64,000 bases of DNA from contig JBKEBQ010000044.1 of assembly GCA_047973225.1 (NCBI GenBank), positions 1 to 64,000 on the forward strand, given 5' to 3'. Below, piece by piece: positions 27,288-36,235 of this stretch. A model generated the notes under the pieces. It had not been told where the DNA came from, made no database searches, and worked only from the letters and a program-made list of their open reading frames with translations. Each line of letters opens with the position of its first letter. The stretch's first letter is position 1. This DNA is from JBKEBQ01 sp047973225 (lineage in GTDB: Bacteria; Bacillota_I; Bacilli_A; Erysipelotrichales; Erysipelotrichaceae). The position numbers were made by a program, and so were the translations under genes.

Positions 27288-27944
27288 ATGAAAAAAGTAA
27301 TTTGTGTAGTTGAAGATGAAAAAGATTTGAATGAATTGGTAAAACGATATTTAGAAAAAGAAGGATATGAAGTTCGCTCTTATCTGACATATGATGATGC
27401 TTATGCGCATATTAATGATGACGATGTACATTTATGGATTTTAGATATTATGTTGGATAATAAGAGTGGTTTTGATTTAATTGAAGAGATACGCTCACAA
27501 GGAAGTGAAATTCCGGTCATTTTTATGAGTGCTAGAGATAAAGAATTTGACCGCATTATCGGATTGGAAAAGGGTAGTGATGATTATATCACCAAACCAT
27601 TCTCCCCAAAAGAGTTGGTTTTGCGTGTCAATAATTTAATGAAACGTGCATACAAAGAATCCAGTCGCATTCAAGTTGATGGTTATGAATTGGATGAAGT
27701 GCAACGTAAGGTGTTTGAACAAGAGAATGAAATTGATTTAACAACAAAAGAATTTGATTTGTTGATGATGTTTATTCGTAATAAAGGGATTGCTTTTTCC
27801 AGAGAAATGATTTTGGAAAATGTATGGGAGGATAATTATTTTGGTAGTGATCGGGTTGTTGATGATACACTAAGAAGATTGCGTAAGAAATTACCAAACT
27901 TGAATATTCACACCATTTATGGGTTTGGGTATCGACTAGGTTAA
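27288..27944 (+). CDS. OmpR-family response regulator
   Basis: A 218-residue regulator. The receiver domain has the acidic pair E9/D10, phosphoacceptor D53 in WILDIMLD, and the conserved Lys in ITKPFSP (about 102). The C-terminal winged helix (about 130-218) ends HTIYGFGYRLG, the OmpR/PhoB DNA-binding signature. The ATG at 27288 has AGAGGTG upstream; a GTG at 27279 lies within that site. The histidine kinase gene begins 3 bases after the stop, so they form a cognate pair. The target and signal are unknown; mgtE directly downstream suggests a link to cation or envelope status (inference). Confidence 0.93.
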   Translation: MKKVICVVEDEKDLNELVKRYLEKEGYEVRSYLTYDDAYAHINDDDVHLWILDIMLDNKSGFDLIEEIRSQGSEIPVIFMSARDKEFDRIIGLEKGSDDYITKPFSPKELVLRVNNLMKRAYKESSRIQVDGYELDEVQRKVFEQENEIDLTTKEFDLLMMFIRNKGIAFSREMILENVWEDNYFGSDRVVDDTLRRLRKKLPNLNIHTIYGFGYRLG

Positions 27945-27947
27945 TCT

Positions 27948-29363
27948 ATGAAAAAACCTAGATTTTGGATTACCAGTCTTTCGTTATCGCAACAGTTGGT
28001 TTTTATCGTTTTTGCGTTTTTAGCATTTTTTGCAATTTTCTTTTTGGTGTATATCAATACAAATGTGACAAGATACACTGAAAAAGAAATGTTTAAACAA
28101 CTAACCATGCAACAAAATATCATGCGTGCTTTTTATGTTAATGAGAAAGACATTGACTTTAATACGCTTGATATCAATAGCGAGAGTGCTTTTATTACAA
28201 CCTACTATTTTCAAGAGCGTGAAGAAGGAAAGTATGAGCTATTTACAAATCAGGAAGCAGGGGATGTAAAGCTTAGTAAGGGACTGCAAAAGGACATTTT
28301 ATATAACTTGCATATCAACCAAATGTTGTTTGATGGGACGTTGTGGAATATCCAACTTGCCAATAATTATGTGTATACGAGTGATCCAGTATTTACCTAT
28401 TATTCAATTTATACATTGGATGATGATATCTTTGTCGTGAGTTTGTTGGATAATCATTATGTTGAGGAGTTTAAAGCTAATTTTTTAAGCAATGTGATGG
28501 ATATTACGATTTTTGTGGTGGGGATGTTCTTCTTAATTATGTTAATCTGGGTGGGAAGTATTATTCGCCCGTTGAACCAAATTAGAAATTACATTGAGAA
28601 GGTTAAAAGCGGTGAAGATTATCGTTTTCGTATCACCCGTGAAGATGAGATTGGTGAAGTTGCCAATGCGCTTATTGATATGCGAGATGAGTTAGCGCGT
28701 CAAGAAAAAGTAAAAGAAGAAATGATTCATAATATATCGCATGATTTAAAAACGCCTGTGGCAACGATCAAATCCTATGGTGAGAGCATCAAAGATGGAA
28801 TTTATCCATATGACACATTAGAGAAAAGTGTTGATGTTATTATTGATAATGCGACTCGCTTAGAGAAAAAGGTATATAGTTTATTGTTTTTAAATCGTGT
28901 AGAATATTTATTGAATCAAGATAGTGGTAATACGTTTTGTGATATGAAAGAAATTGTATCAACGGTTGTGTTAAATACCAAAGTGATTCGTCCGGATATT
29001 GAAATTGAGTCCAATTTGGCGCCTTCCCTATTTTATGGAAATGATGAAGCATGGCGCGTATGTGTAGAAAACATTTTAGAGAATGCTTTACGTTATGCAA
29101 AAACGCAAATTGTGATAACCTTAGATGAGGAACAGTTGTGTATTTATAATGATGGTTCTTATATCGAGGAGGAACGTTTGCAAAGTTTATTCAAACCTTA
29201 TGAAAAAGGACAAGGAGGACAATTTGGTTTGGGCTTATCGATTGTGAATCGTGTGGTCAATGCGAATATGTGTAGTGTTGTAGCTGAGAATGTTGAAACG
29301 GGTGGTGTTATCTTTATTATTCGTAAGAAAGAAAAGAAGAAGAGGAGAAAGCATGGAAACTAA
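27948..29363 (+). CDS. HAMP-domain sensor histidine kinase
   Basis: A 471-residue membrane kinase. Two spans (about 14-36 and 182-204) flank an extracellular sensor domain of about 145 residues without cysteines. A HAMP linker (about 205-258) leads to the phosphorylation site HNISHDLKTPVATI (His near 265) and an ATPase domain with ENILENALRYA (N box), a degenerate IYNDGSYI (usual G1 DNGxG) and GLGLSIV (G2). The aspartate-rich G1 loop is shortened, but the overall pattern suits an active kinase. It overlaps mgtE by 11 bases. Confidence 0.9.
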   Translation: MKKPRFWITSLSLSQQLVFIVFAFLAFFAIFFLVYINTNVTRYTEKEMFKQLTMQQNIMRAFYVNEKDIDFNTLDINSESAFITTYYFQEREEGKYELFTNQEAGDVKLSKGLQKDILYNLHINQMLFDGTLWNIQLANNYVYTSDPVFTYYSIYTLDDDIFVVSLLDNHYVEEFKANFLSNVMDITIFVVGMFFLIMLIWVGSIIRPLNQIRNYIEKVKSGEDYRFRITREDEIGEVANALIDMRDELARQEKVKEEMIHNISHDLKTPVATIKSYGESIKDGIYPYDTLEKSVDVIIDNATRLEKKVYSLLFLNRVEYLLNQDSGNTFCDMKEIVSTVVLNTKVIRPDIEIESNLAPSLFYGNDEAWRVCVENILENALRYAKTQIVITLDEEQLCIYNDGSYIEEERLQSLFKPYEKGQGGQFGLGLSIVNRVVNANMCSVVAENVETGGVIFIIRKKEKKKRRKHGN

Positions 29364-30705
29364 AGAAATTACGTTGGAAACGTTACAGACACTTATCCAA
29401 CAAAAAGATGTTAGTGAATTGCGTTGTATTTTTCATGAATTTAATATTGTTGATATGAGTGAATTGGTGAGTGAACTATCAACAAGGGAAACGTTATTTC
29501 TATTTAAGACGTTAAAAAAGGATGTAACTGCGCAAGTTTTTTCTTATTTGCCGTATGATCGTCAAGAAGACTTAATCGAGGTATTCACAGGTCCGGAAAT
29601 CCAAAATATGCTAGATAATTTATACAGTGATGATATTGTGGATTTTATGGAGGAAATGCCAGCCAATGTAGTAAAGCGTATTTTACAAAATGCTAAACCA
29701 GCTCAACGATCAGAAATTAATAAATTATTGAATTATCGAGAAGATTCGTGTGGTTCAATTATGAACACAAATTATATTTCTTTGAAGCGAAAGGAAAGTG
29801 TAAAACAATCGATTTTGCGTTTACGCAACTTGAAAAATATTGATCGTGCTTTGAGCTATGCTTACATTACGGATGCAAATCGAAACTTGATTGGATACCT
29901 TTCTTTGAAAACGCTGTTGTATGCGAATGAAGAAGATATCATTGAAGATATCATGATGGAAGATGTTATTTATGTAAAAACAGACGATGACCAAGAGCAG
30001 GCAGCTGAGGCTATTGAAAAATATGATATGTCGACGCTTGCTGTAGTAAATGATGAAGGACGCTTGGTGGGTGCGATTACGGTCGATGATATTATTGATA
30101 TTATTCATGAAGAGGCAACTGAAGATATCCACCGAATGAACGCCATTTCACCAACAGACAAAGCGTATTTGGATACTGGTGTATTCGATATGTTTCGTCA
30201 TCGTATTGTGTGGCTTTTGGTTTTGATGATTGGGGCAACATTCACCGGAAGTGTTCTGATTATATTTGAGGACTATTTGAATGGCATTGCATATTTGGCA
30301 GTGTTCATTCCGATGTTGATGGATGCAGCGGGAAATGCGGGGAACCAATCAAGTACCATGATTACGAGGTCTCTTGCCATTCGTGAAGTGGGTGTGAGTG
30401 ATATGCTACAAGTTTGGTTTAAAGAGATTCGTGTGGCAACGCTTTGTGGATTGACCATGGGGGTGGTGAATTTCTTTCGTGTTCGTCTATTTATGGGAAT
30501 GGTAGATATTGAAACATCGGTTGTAGTGTCTTTAACGGTGATGTTGACGGTTATGGTTGCTAAGCTTATAGGGTGTACATTGCCAATGATTGCGGTTCGT
30601 TTAAAATTTGATCCAGCGGTTATGGCAGGTCCTTTGATTACAACTATTGTTGATGTGGTAGCGCTACTTATATATTTAGGATTAGCAAGTTTATTTTTGC
30701 TTTAG
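29353..30705 (+). CDS. mgtE: Magnesium transporter MgtE
   Basis: A 450-residue MgtE-type Mg2+ channel. It has the helical N domain, a paired CBS domain (about 130-255) with IMMEDVIYVKTDDDQEQA and LAVVNDEGRLVGAIT, a linker helix and about five membrane spans from residue 285 on. The pore motif region MLMDAAGNAGNQSS (about 323-336) is clear. The ATG at 29353 has AGGAGA upstream and lies within the end of the kinase gene, so expression is coupled to the two-component system. No M-box riboswitch is visible. Confidence 0.93.
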   Translation: METKEITLETLQTLIQQKDVSELRCIFHEFNIVDMSELVSELSTRETLFLFKTLKKDVTAQVFSYLPYDRQEDLIEVFTGPEIQNMLDNLYSDDIVDFMEEMPANVVKRILQNAKPAQRSEINKLLNYREDSCGSIMNTNYISLKRKESVKQSILRLRNLKNIDRALSYAYITDANRNLIGYLSLKTLLYANEEDIIEDIMMEDVIYVKTDDDQEQAAEAIEKYDMSTLAVVNDEGRLVGAITVDDIIDIIHEEATEDIHRMNAISPTDKAYLDTGVFDMFRHRIVWLLVLMIGATFTGSVLIIFEDYLNGIAYLAVFIPMLMDAAGNAGNQSSTMITRSLAIREVGVSDMLQVWFKEIRVATLCGLTMGVVNFFRVRLFMGMVDIETSVVVSLTVMLTVMVAKLIGCTLPMIAVRLKFDPAVMAGPLITTIVDVVALLIYLGLASLFLL

Positions 30706-30714
30706 GAGAATGAT

Positions 30715-32157
30715 ATGTTCAAAGATGAAAATTTAAAACAGGCAGTTTATGCAGCACTTCGTAAGTCACAACAAGAATATGTTCGGGTGGATGAGTTGGC
30801 AGATATTATACATTTGAGTGTTCGTTCAAGAGAAATCCATGATTTAAGTGGATTGCAGCATTGTGTTAATTTAGAATTTCTTGATTTGGCATATAACCAA
30901 ATTGAGCACATTGATGCATTGGCGCCATTAACAAAATTACGTAAACTAAATTTATCGCATAATGCACTTTTTAGCATTCAGCCAATTCGAAAACATGAAG
31001 CATTAAGTGAGTTGGATATTTCTTATAATGAAGTATTTCCCGTGAATTTAAAATATTTAAGTGATCTGGATAATCTTGTCACTTTGAATATTGATCGTAC
31101 AAATGTTTCACAAATCGATAAACTTAGCAAATTGGAAAAGTTAAAGGTATTGCATGCAGGAATTCGTAGTGATCATTTTGATCTTCGTGTATTTGAAGAT
31201 TTGCGTAATTTAGAAGAATTATACGTATCAAAAGTTTGGTTATACAATATTGAGCCATTGAAAAAACTTACCAATTTGAAAATACTTGATATATCAAGTA
31301 ATTTAATAGGTGATTTGCGGATTCTTTCCACCTTTTTCAATTTGGAGGTATTGGATGTTTCTAACAATTTATATCTTCATGATTTATCTTCTTTAAAAAA
31401 CTTACATAAATTGAAAAAGTTGAATATCGGATATTGTCCAATTACATCTATTGCGGCTTTACAAGATTTGCATAATTTAGAAGACTTAAGAACAAACTAT
31501 TGTAAAATAAAGGATTTTTCTGTGCTGTGTGATAAAATACAGTTAAAAAAGTTGGATTTGGGAAGTAATCCTATACAAGATACAACGTTTCTTGAAAATC
31601 TATATGCACTAACGTATTTGAAATTGGATCACACACAACTGTATGATATTCAATTTATTAAACACAATGAACGACTACAAGAATGTAACTTGTGTTATAA
31701 TATGATTAAAGATTTGACACCGTTAGTAAACTGTAAGCAACTTGTTGTATTGGACATGGGAAACAATGAAATTCAAGATATTTCGTCTTTAGCAAATTTA
31801 AAAACATTAGAATGCTTGATCATGGAATATAATAAAATTCAAGATATTGAAGCGGTACGTGAACTTAGCGAACTTGGTATTTTGGATTTGTATAACAACA
31901 TTGTGGGTGATGTGAGTGCTCTGGCTTCTTTGCAGAACTTAACAAGATTACGCTTGGATCACAATGCGATTAGTGATATTACGCCACTTGCAGCATTAAA
32001 GAATTTGGTTAGCCTTACTTTGAAGGCAAACTATATTATTGATTTAGCGCCTATTTTAGAAATGTCAAAATTGTTTGAATTGCGACTAGATGATAACCCT
32101 ATTGCCGATATTGAAGTATTGGAAAAAATGAAGTATTACGATCGGTTCAGTTATTAA
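30715..32157 (+). CDS. Cytoplasmic leucine-rich repeat protein
   Basis: A 480-residue protein built almost wholly of 22-residue SDS22/internalin-type leucine-rich repeats, roughly 18 copies from residue 45 to 475, for example LEFLDLAYNQIEHIDALAPL, LKILDISSNLIGDL and LTRLRLDHNAISDITPLAAL. A short helical cap begins the chain. There is no signal peptide, LPxTG or membrane span, unlike internalins, so it should stay in the cytoplasm as a protein-binding scaffold. It starts 9 bases after mgtE and ends 9 bases before a HAD gene, indicating an operon. The partner is unknown. Confidence 0.85.
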   Translation: MFKDENLKQAVYAALRKSQQEYVRVDELADIIHLSVRSREIHDLSGLQHCVNLEFLDLAYNQIEHIDALAPLTKLRKLNLSHNALFSIQPIRKHEALSELDISYNEVFPVNLKYLSDLDNLVTLNIDRTNVSQIDKLSKLEKLKVLHAGIRSDHFDLRVFEDLRNLEELYVSKVWLYNIEPLKKLTNLKILDISSNLIGDLRILSTFFNLEVLDVSNNLYLHDLSSLKNLHKLKKLNIGYCPITSIAALQDLHNLEDLRTNYCKIKDFSVLCDKIQLKKLDLGSNPIQDTTFLENLYALTYLKLDHTQLYDIQFIKHNERLQECNLCYNMIKDLTPLVNCKQLVVLDMGNNEIQDISSLANLKTLECLIMEYNKIQDIEAVRELSELGILDLYNNIVGDVSALASLQNLTRLRLDHNAISDITPLAALKNLVSLTLKANYIIDLAPILEMSKLFELRLDDNPIADIEVLEKMKYYDRFSY

Positions 32158-32166
32158 GGAGACGGT

Positions 32167-32823
32167 ATGGTAAAAGCTGTTATATTTGATATGGATGGGG
32201 TTTTAGTAGATTCCGAGATAATATATGTAAAAACATTCCAACAAATTTTAGAGGAATATAAAATTCCATGTATGCAAGAGGATTTGTATGCAATTGTGGG
32301 TTCTAGTGAAGAGCGAACGATTGCGTTGCTTGATCAAATATCAAACCCTATACTAAGTGGGCGAGAACTTTTTGATTTGGTAATACGCTATCATGAAGAA
32401 CACCCTGTAGACTACGCTTCATGCATACAAAAGGGTGTAAAGGAAACCTTACAGTATTTAAAAGAACAGAAGTATAAGATTGGTTTGGCTTCTTCTAGTT
32501 CTAAAGAAAATATCCTTCAAGTTCTTGGTGATTGTGAAATAGCGGAATATTTTGAAGTTATCAGTAGTGGGTATGATTTTGAAGAAAGTAAGCCCAATCC
32601 CGAAATATACATAACGACGATGCAAAAACTTGGGGTTTGTGCAAAAGAGTGCGTGGTATTGGAAGATTCTTACTATGGCATATTAGCTGCGAAACGTGCA
32701 GGTATTCATACGGTTGCGAAACGAGATATTCACTTTGGTATTGATCAAAGTAGTGCTGATGATATGATTGATCATGTCGATGACTTGATACAGGTTGTAA
32801 AGCGATTGGAGGAAAACGCATGA
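32167..32823 (+). CDS. Beta-phosphoglucomutase-like HAD hydrolase
   Basis: A 218-residue HAD hydrolase with a type I helical cap. Motif I is FDMDGVLVDSE (about 7-17), motif II is LASSSSKEN (about 109-117), motif III is the Lys in ESKPNPEIY (about 142), and motif IV is VVLEDSYYGILAAKRAG (about 163-179). The family includes beta-phosphoglucomutase and small-molecule phosphatases; the extra residues that separate mutase from phosphatase are not decisive here. Its last 4 bases overlap the next small gene. Confidence 0.87.
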   Translation: MVKAVIFDMDGVLVDSEIIYVKTFQQILEEYKIPCMQEDLYAIVGSSEERTIALLDQISNPILSGRELFDLVIRYHEEHPVDYASCIQKGVKETLQYLKEQKYKIGLASSSSKENILQVLGDCEIAEYFEVISSGYDFEESKPNPEIYITTMQKLGVCAKECVVLEDSYYGILAAKRAGIHTVAKRDIHFGIDQSSADDMIDHVDDLIQVVKRLEENA

Positions 32824-33017
32824 TACAAAAACATATTTTACTCATTCAAAACTTGACAACAGAAAAAGCTCAAAAACAGATTGAGGAAATCTTAGCTAAT
32901 GAAGGAATTGCGCATGAAGTGTATTTAAAGAGCAAGAGTGTTGTAGTATTTTCAAGAGGGGATACACTTGCTCAAGCAAAGCGATTGATGCAAAAAAATG
33001 GTTTTGAAATTTTATGA
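32820..33017 (+). CDS. Small HMA-fold-like protein
   Basis: A 65-residue protein of unknown function translationally coupled to the HAD gene (ATGA overlap). The beta-alpha-beta-like pattern (KHILLIQNL, helix TTEKAQKQIEEILANEG, strand AHEVYLKSKSVVVFS, helix, strand GFEIL) resembles a heavy-metal-associated ferredoxin-like fold, but the CxxC metal site is absent. The fold assignment is inference. Confidence 0.6.
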   Translation: MIQKHILLIQNLTTEKAQKQIEEILANEGIAHEVYLKSKSVVVFSRGDTLAQAKRLMQKNGFEIL

Positions 33018-33027
33018 AATGTGTAAC

Positions 33028-33056
33028 TTGTAAAGCCAAAAGAGATGTGCTATTAT
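33028..33056 (+). promoter_or_regulatory. Promoter of the tRNA-Ser/tRNA-Gly unit
   Basis: TTGTAA, 17-base spacer ending in TGC, then TATTAT: a -35 box with an extended -10, 21 bases before the first tRNA. Confidence 0.7.
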
Positions 33057-33076
33057 AGTATGGCAGTAACAAGTAT

Positions 33077-33167
33077 GGAGTAGTACTCAAGCGGCTGAAG
33101 AGGTGCCCCTGCTAAGGGTATAGGTCGGGAAACTGGCGCGAGAGTTCAAATCTCTCCTACTCCGCCA
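33077..33167 (+). tRNA. tRNA-Ser (GCT)
   Basis: A type II tRNA with long variable arm. Acceptor GGAGTAG pairs with CTACTCC, the T-loop is GTTCAAATC, and the anticodon loop CTGCTAA gives GCT, reading AGC/AGU serine codons. CCA is encoded. Confidence 0.95.
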
Positions 33168-33172
33168 TGTAT

Positions 33173-33246
33173 GCAGATGTAGTTTAATGGTAGAACACAA
33201 CCTTGCCAAGGTTGATACGGGAGTTCGATTCTCCTCATCTGCTCCA
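33173..33246 (+). tRNA. tRNA-Gly (GCC)
   Basis: Acceptor GCAGATG pairs with CATCTGC, the T-loop is GTTCGATTC, and the anticodon loop TTGCCAA gives GCC. CCA is encoded. It lies 5 bases after tRNA-Ser, so one transcript is likely. Confidence 0.95.
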
Positions 33247-33291
33247 ATTAAATATTAGTCGAACTTTTTATGAGATTCGAGTGTTTAATTT

Positions 33292-33330
33292 AAACCACTC
33301 ACTAGTTAAATAACTTGTGAGTGGTTTTTT
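33292..33330 (+). terminator. Terminator of the tRNA unit
   Basis: AAACCACTCAC pairs perfectly with GTGAGTGGTTT, followed by a T-run. Confidence 0.85.
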
Positions 33331-33350
33331 TTATTTTTGAAAGGTTGTCC

Positions 33351-33488
33351 GTATCTATTTCCTATCCATTAAGAAAAGAACTGGCTGCATATGTTGATTG
33401 GTTTAATACCCTACGTATTCATTTAACATTAGGGTATTTATCCCCTGTTACGTATACGAAATATTCTATTGCAAATTTGTATACGTAA
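33351..33488 (+). pseudogene. C-terminal scrap of an IS3-family transposase
   Basis: About 45 codons without a start encode ELAAYVDWFNTLRIHLTLG and YLSPVTYTK, the end of an IS3-type integrase core, finishing at TAA 33486-33488. The rest of the element is missing. Its sequence differs from the remnant at 3-304, so it derives from another element. It lies just behind the tRNA pair. Confidence 0.75.
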
Positions 33489-33531
33489 GTGTTACTATTC
33501 CAATTTTATATTCTTCTCTAGAATATATACT

Positions 33532-34113
33532 TCAGAATTGACTAGAAGGATGAAAAAAGCTTACTTCCCCACTGTCTATATCGCAGTATGCGCATTGAAT
33601 GAAAATCTTTTTATTTTGAAGTAATTTTTGAAGAATAGTGCTTTTCATAAGTTGATGATGACTGTGTAGAATGTTGTTGTATACAGCTGCCTTCTTGTCG
33701 TGTGTTTCTTTGATTCCTTGTTTGACTTCATCAACAACTTTTTTCATATACCCTACTCCTTCGCTATTAAGAGCAGCTTTTACTGCGCCACAGTGGGAAT
33801 GTCCCATGATGATAATCAAAGGGACATGAAGCGATGTAATCGCGTATTCCATACTTCCTAACGTAAAATCTCCAACCACATTTCCCGCTGTTCTAATGAC
33901 AAATAGTTCGCCAATTCCTGCTTGAAAAATATGCTCAGGAGGAACTCTAGAATCGGAACAAGACAACACTAGCGCATATGGTTGTTGCGATGTGCTATTT
34001 TGATGCCGAGAAGCAGGTGAAATATCGGCAAGGTTTTGTGTTGTATTGAGATATATTCGATTTCCGTTCTTCAATTTTTCTAATGCTTGTTTAGCGGTGT
34101 AGATTTGTTTCAT
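33532..34113 (-). CDS. Beta-class carbonic anhydrase
   Basis: A 193-residue zinc enzyme that interconverts CO2 and bicarbonate. The zinc ligands and catalytic dyad are visible: C52, D54 and R56 in SCSDSRVPP, then H105 and C108 in GHSHCGAV. Length fits the family. The start at 34113 is chosen because minus-strand AAGAGGT lies upstream and TATAAT at 34140-34135 would be inside any longer version. Transcribed divergently from the exporter leader gene. Confidence 0.92.
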   Translation of the reverse strand: MKQIYTAKQALEKLKNGNRIYLNTTQNLADISPASRHQNSTSQQPYALVLSCSDSRVPPEHIFQAGIGELFVIRTAGNVVGDFTLGSMEYAITSLHVPLIIIMGHSHCGAVKAALNSEGVGYMKKVVDEVKQGIKETHDKKAAVYNNILHSHHQLMKSTILQKLLQNKKIFIQCAYCDIDSGEVSFFHPSSQF

Positions 34114-34239
34114 GCAAGACCTCTTTTGGTTCTCATTATAATATGGAAAAGAAGGACAATCAACTAAAAATATTACACATGATGAAAAGAATATAAAACT
34201 GGAAATGATGCAGATTGGATTGAGATAAATTAGATTTGC

Positions 34240-34268
34240 TTGTGTATTATAGAAGATGATGATATGAT
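34240..34268 (+). promoter_or_regulatory. Promoter of the exporter leader transcript
   Basis: TTGTGT, a 17-base spacer, then TATGAT, 32 bases before the leader ATG. Confidence 0.6.
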
Positions 34269-34300
34269 GCACTTATAAAAACACGAAGGAGGTTATTTTG

Positions 34301-34390
34301 ATGAAAAGAAATTTGCATTTAAAAAATGAATATTTTATTAATAATGGCGTCCTAGAAAGAGGAGTCTTTCAACAGGGAAGCTTTATATAG
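34301..34390 (+). CDS. 29-residue leader peptide of the ABC exporter operon
   Basis: A 29-codon reading frame (MKRNLHLKNEYFINNGVLER, then nine residues) with a near-perfect GAAGGAGG ribosome-binding site 8 bases upstream and a dedicated promoter. It ends in TAG at the first arm of alternative hairpins and lies 82 bases before the exporter start. Position and architecture parallel BmrB of B. subtilis, a translated leader that controls bmrCD by ribosome-mediated attenuation; that role is inferred here. It has no membrane span or signal peptide. Confidence 0.65.
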   Translation: MKRNLHLKNEYFINNGVLERGVFQQGSFI

Positions 34391-34450
34391 TAGTCATTGC
34401 TATATACTATATGGATACTTATTAATGAAACGCTATAAATGCGTTTTTTT
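34383..34450 (+). promoter_or_regulatory. Putative attenuator between leader and exporter
   Basis: Two mutually exclusive stems overlap the leader stop codon: TATATAG with CTATATA, and ATATAGTA with TACTATAT. They are followed by AAACGC-TATAAAT-GCGTTT and a seven-T run (34428-34450), a short intrinsic terminator just before the exporter ribosome-binding site GAGGGGAG. Ribosome position on the leader could decide which forms. Confidence 0.55.
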
Positions 34451-34471
34451 ATGTATTGAGGGGAGCAAATA

Positions 34472-36235
34472 ATGAGTATATTTAAGAAATTATCATGGTT
34501 TTTTAAGAAAGAGTGGAAAGACTATGTCTTGGGGATTGGATCGCTGCTGATGATTGCGATACTATCGATTATCCCACCACGAATCTTTGGCTATATTATT
34601 GATGCTTTGATAGCACAAACACTAAGTGCAAAGGCGTTGTTGCAATTGTTGGCAATTGTTTTTGTATTAGCAATTGTTATGTATGCACTGCGTTACTTTT
34701 GGCGGATTTTTATTTTAGGAGCATCTTTACGGTTGGAGCGAGAATTGCGTACTTCTTTGTTTGCACACTTTACTAAAATGTCAGCAAACTTTTTTCATGA
34801 GCATCGAGTTGGTGACTTAATGGCACATGCAACAAACGACTTAAAGTCAATCGAAAGAGTTGCAGGCTTTGGGGTTTTACAACTGGCTGATTCTATTAGT
34901 TTAGGTGTCTTGGTGATTATTTCGATGTTGAGTATTGATGTGCGATTGGCGCTCTATATATTTATACCGATGCCTTTTATGATGGGTGGAGCACAAATAT
35001 TAAGCAAGCAAATACATCGTACCTTTAGTGTTGCGCAAGCAGCGTTTTCGGATATGAACAATCGCATGCATGAGAGTGTGTCAGGAATTAAAGTTAGTAA
35101 AACGTTTGGACAAGAAAAAGAAGAGATTGCGGCATTTGCGAAAGAGGTGGAAGGTGTATATAAGAAAAATATGCGCGTGATTGCATATGATGCAGCATTT
35201 GATCCGCTCATTATCATCATTTTAGCGGCATGTTTTACGATTCTTTTTATTATTGGTGGTCAACAGATTGATCGCGGTCTTTTAACGATTGGCGATCTTG
35301 TCGCCTTCGTGAGTTATATGAATATGTTAATTTGGCCTATGTTGGCTTTGGGTTTTTTGTTTAATACAGTAGAGCGGGGTAGTGTTTCTTATGATCGTGT
35401 TCAAACGTTATTTAAAATTCCTGCTGATATCGAGGACAAAGAAAATGCGTATACGCATTCACCTAAGGGAGATATTGTTATTGATATTGACCAGTTTTGT
35501 TATCCGGATACGAACGATATAGCATTACAAAATATTCATGTAAAACTTACACACAAACAAACTTTGGGCATAGTAGGAAAAACGGGTGCTGGCAAAACAA
35601 CGTTAATGAAATTGTTATTGCGTGAATATGAGAACTATAAAGGAAGTATATACTTTGGTGCACATAGCAGTAAGGATTATACGTTATGGGCATATCACAA
35701 AGCGATAGGGTATGTTCCTCAAGATCAATTTTTGTTTTCTCAAACCATTGAAAACAATATTCGTTTTGCTAATATGGAGGCGTGTCGAGAAACGGTTATT
35801 GAGGCTGCAAAACTTGCTTGTGTTCATGATGATATTATGGGGTTTGAAAATGGGTATGACACACTTGTGGGGGAGCGTGGAGTGTCTTTGTCTGGTGGTC
35901 AAAAACAGCGCATCGCAATTGCGAGAGCATTATTATTAGATCCTGAATTATTAATTTTGGATGATTCGCTATCTGCAGTAGATGCGAAAACAGAAACTAA
36001 AATATTGCATGCATTAAAACAAAATCGCTCACAAAAATCAACAATTATTATTGCACATCGATTTAGTGCATTAAAACATGCGCAAGAAATTATTGTTTTG
36101 GATGATGGACAAATACGTGAGCGAGGCAATCATGATGAGTTGATGGCAAAAGGCGCTTGGTATGCGGATATTTTCAGACAACAAGAATTATATAGCAATG
36201 AGGGGGAAAATGCGTATGGAAGCAGAAACAGTTAA
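34472..36235 (+). CDS. Heterodimeric ABC multidrug exporter, BmrC-like subunit
   Basis: A 587-residue half-transporter with six membrane spans (about 15-320) and one ATPase domain. Walker A GKTGAGKTT (about 369-377), signature VSLSGGQKQR (about 470-479) and Walker B LLILDDSLSAVD (about 490-501). The usual catalytic Glu after Walker B is Asp, the mark of the degenerate-site subunit in heterodimeric exporters such as BmrC. It overlaps the second subunit by 26 bases. Likely exports lipophilic drugs or lipids from the cell. Confidence 0.9.
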   Translation: MSIFKKLSWFFKKEWKDYVLGIGSLLMIAILSIIPPRIFGYIIDALIAQTLSAKALLQLLAIVFVLAIVMYALRYFWRIFILGASLRLERELRTSLFAHFTKMSANFFHEHRVGDLMAHATNDLKSIERVAGFGVLQLADSISLGVLVIISMLSIDVRLALYIFIPMPFMMGGAQILSKQIHRTFSVAQAAFSDMNNRMHESVSGIKVSKTFGQEKEEIAAFAKEVEGVYKKNMRVIAYDAAFDPLIIIILAACFTILFIIGGQQIDRGLLTIGDLVAFVSYMNMLIWPMLALGFLFNTVERGSVSYDRVQTLFKIPADIEDKENAYTHSPKGDIVIDIDQFCYPDTNDIALQNIHVKLTHKQTLGIVGKTGAGKTTLMKLLLREYENYKGSIYFGAHSSKDYTLWAYHKAIGYVPQDQFLFSQTIENNIRFANMEACRETVIEAAKLACVHDDIMGFENGYDTLVGERGVSLSGGQKQRIAIARALLLDPELLILDDSLSAVDAKTETKILHALKQNRSQKSTIIIAHRFSALKHAQEIIVLDDGQIRERGNHDELMAKGAWYADIFRQQELYSNEGENAYGSRNS

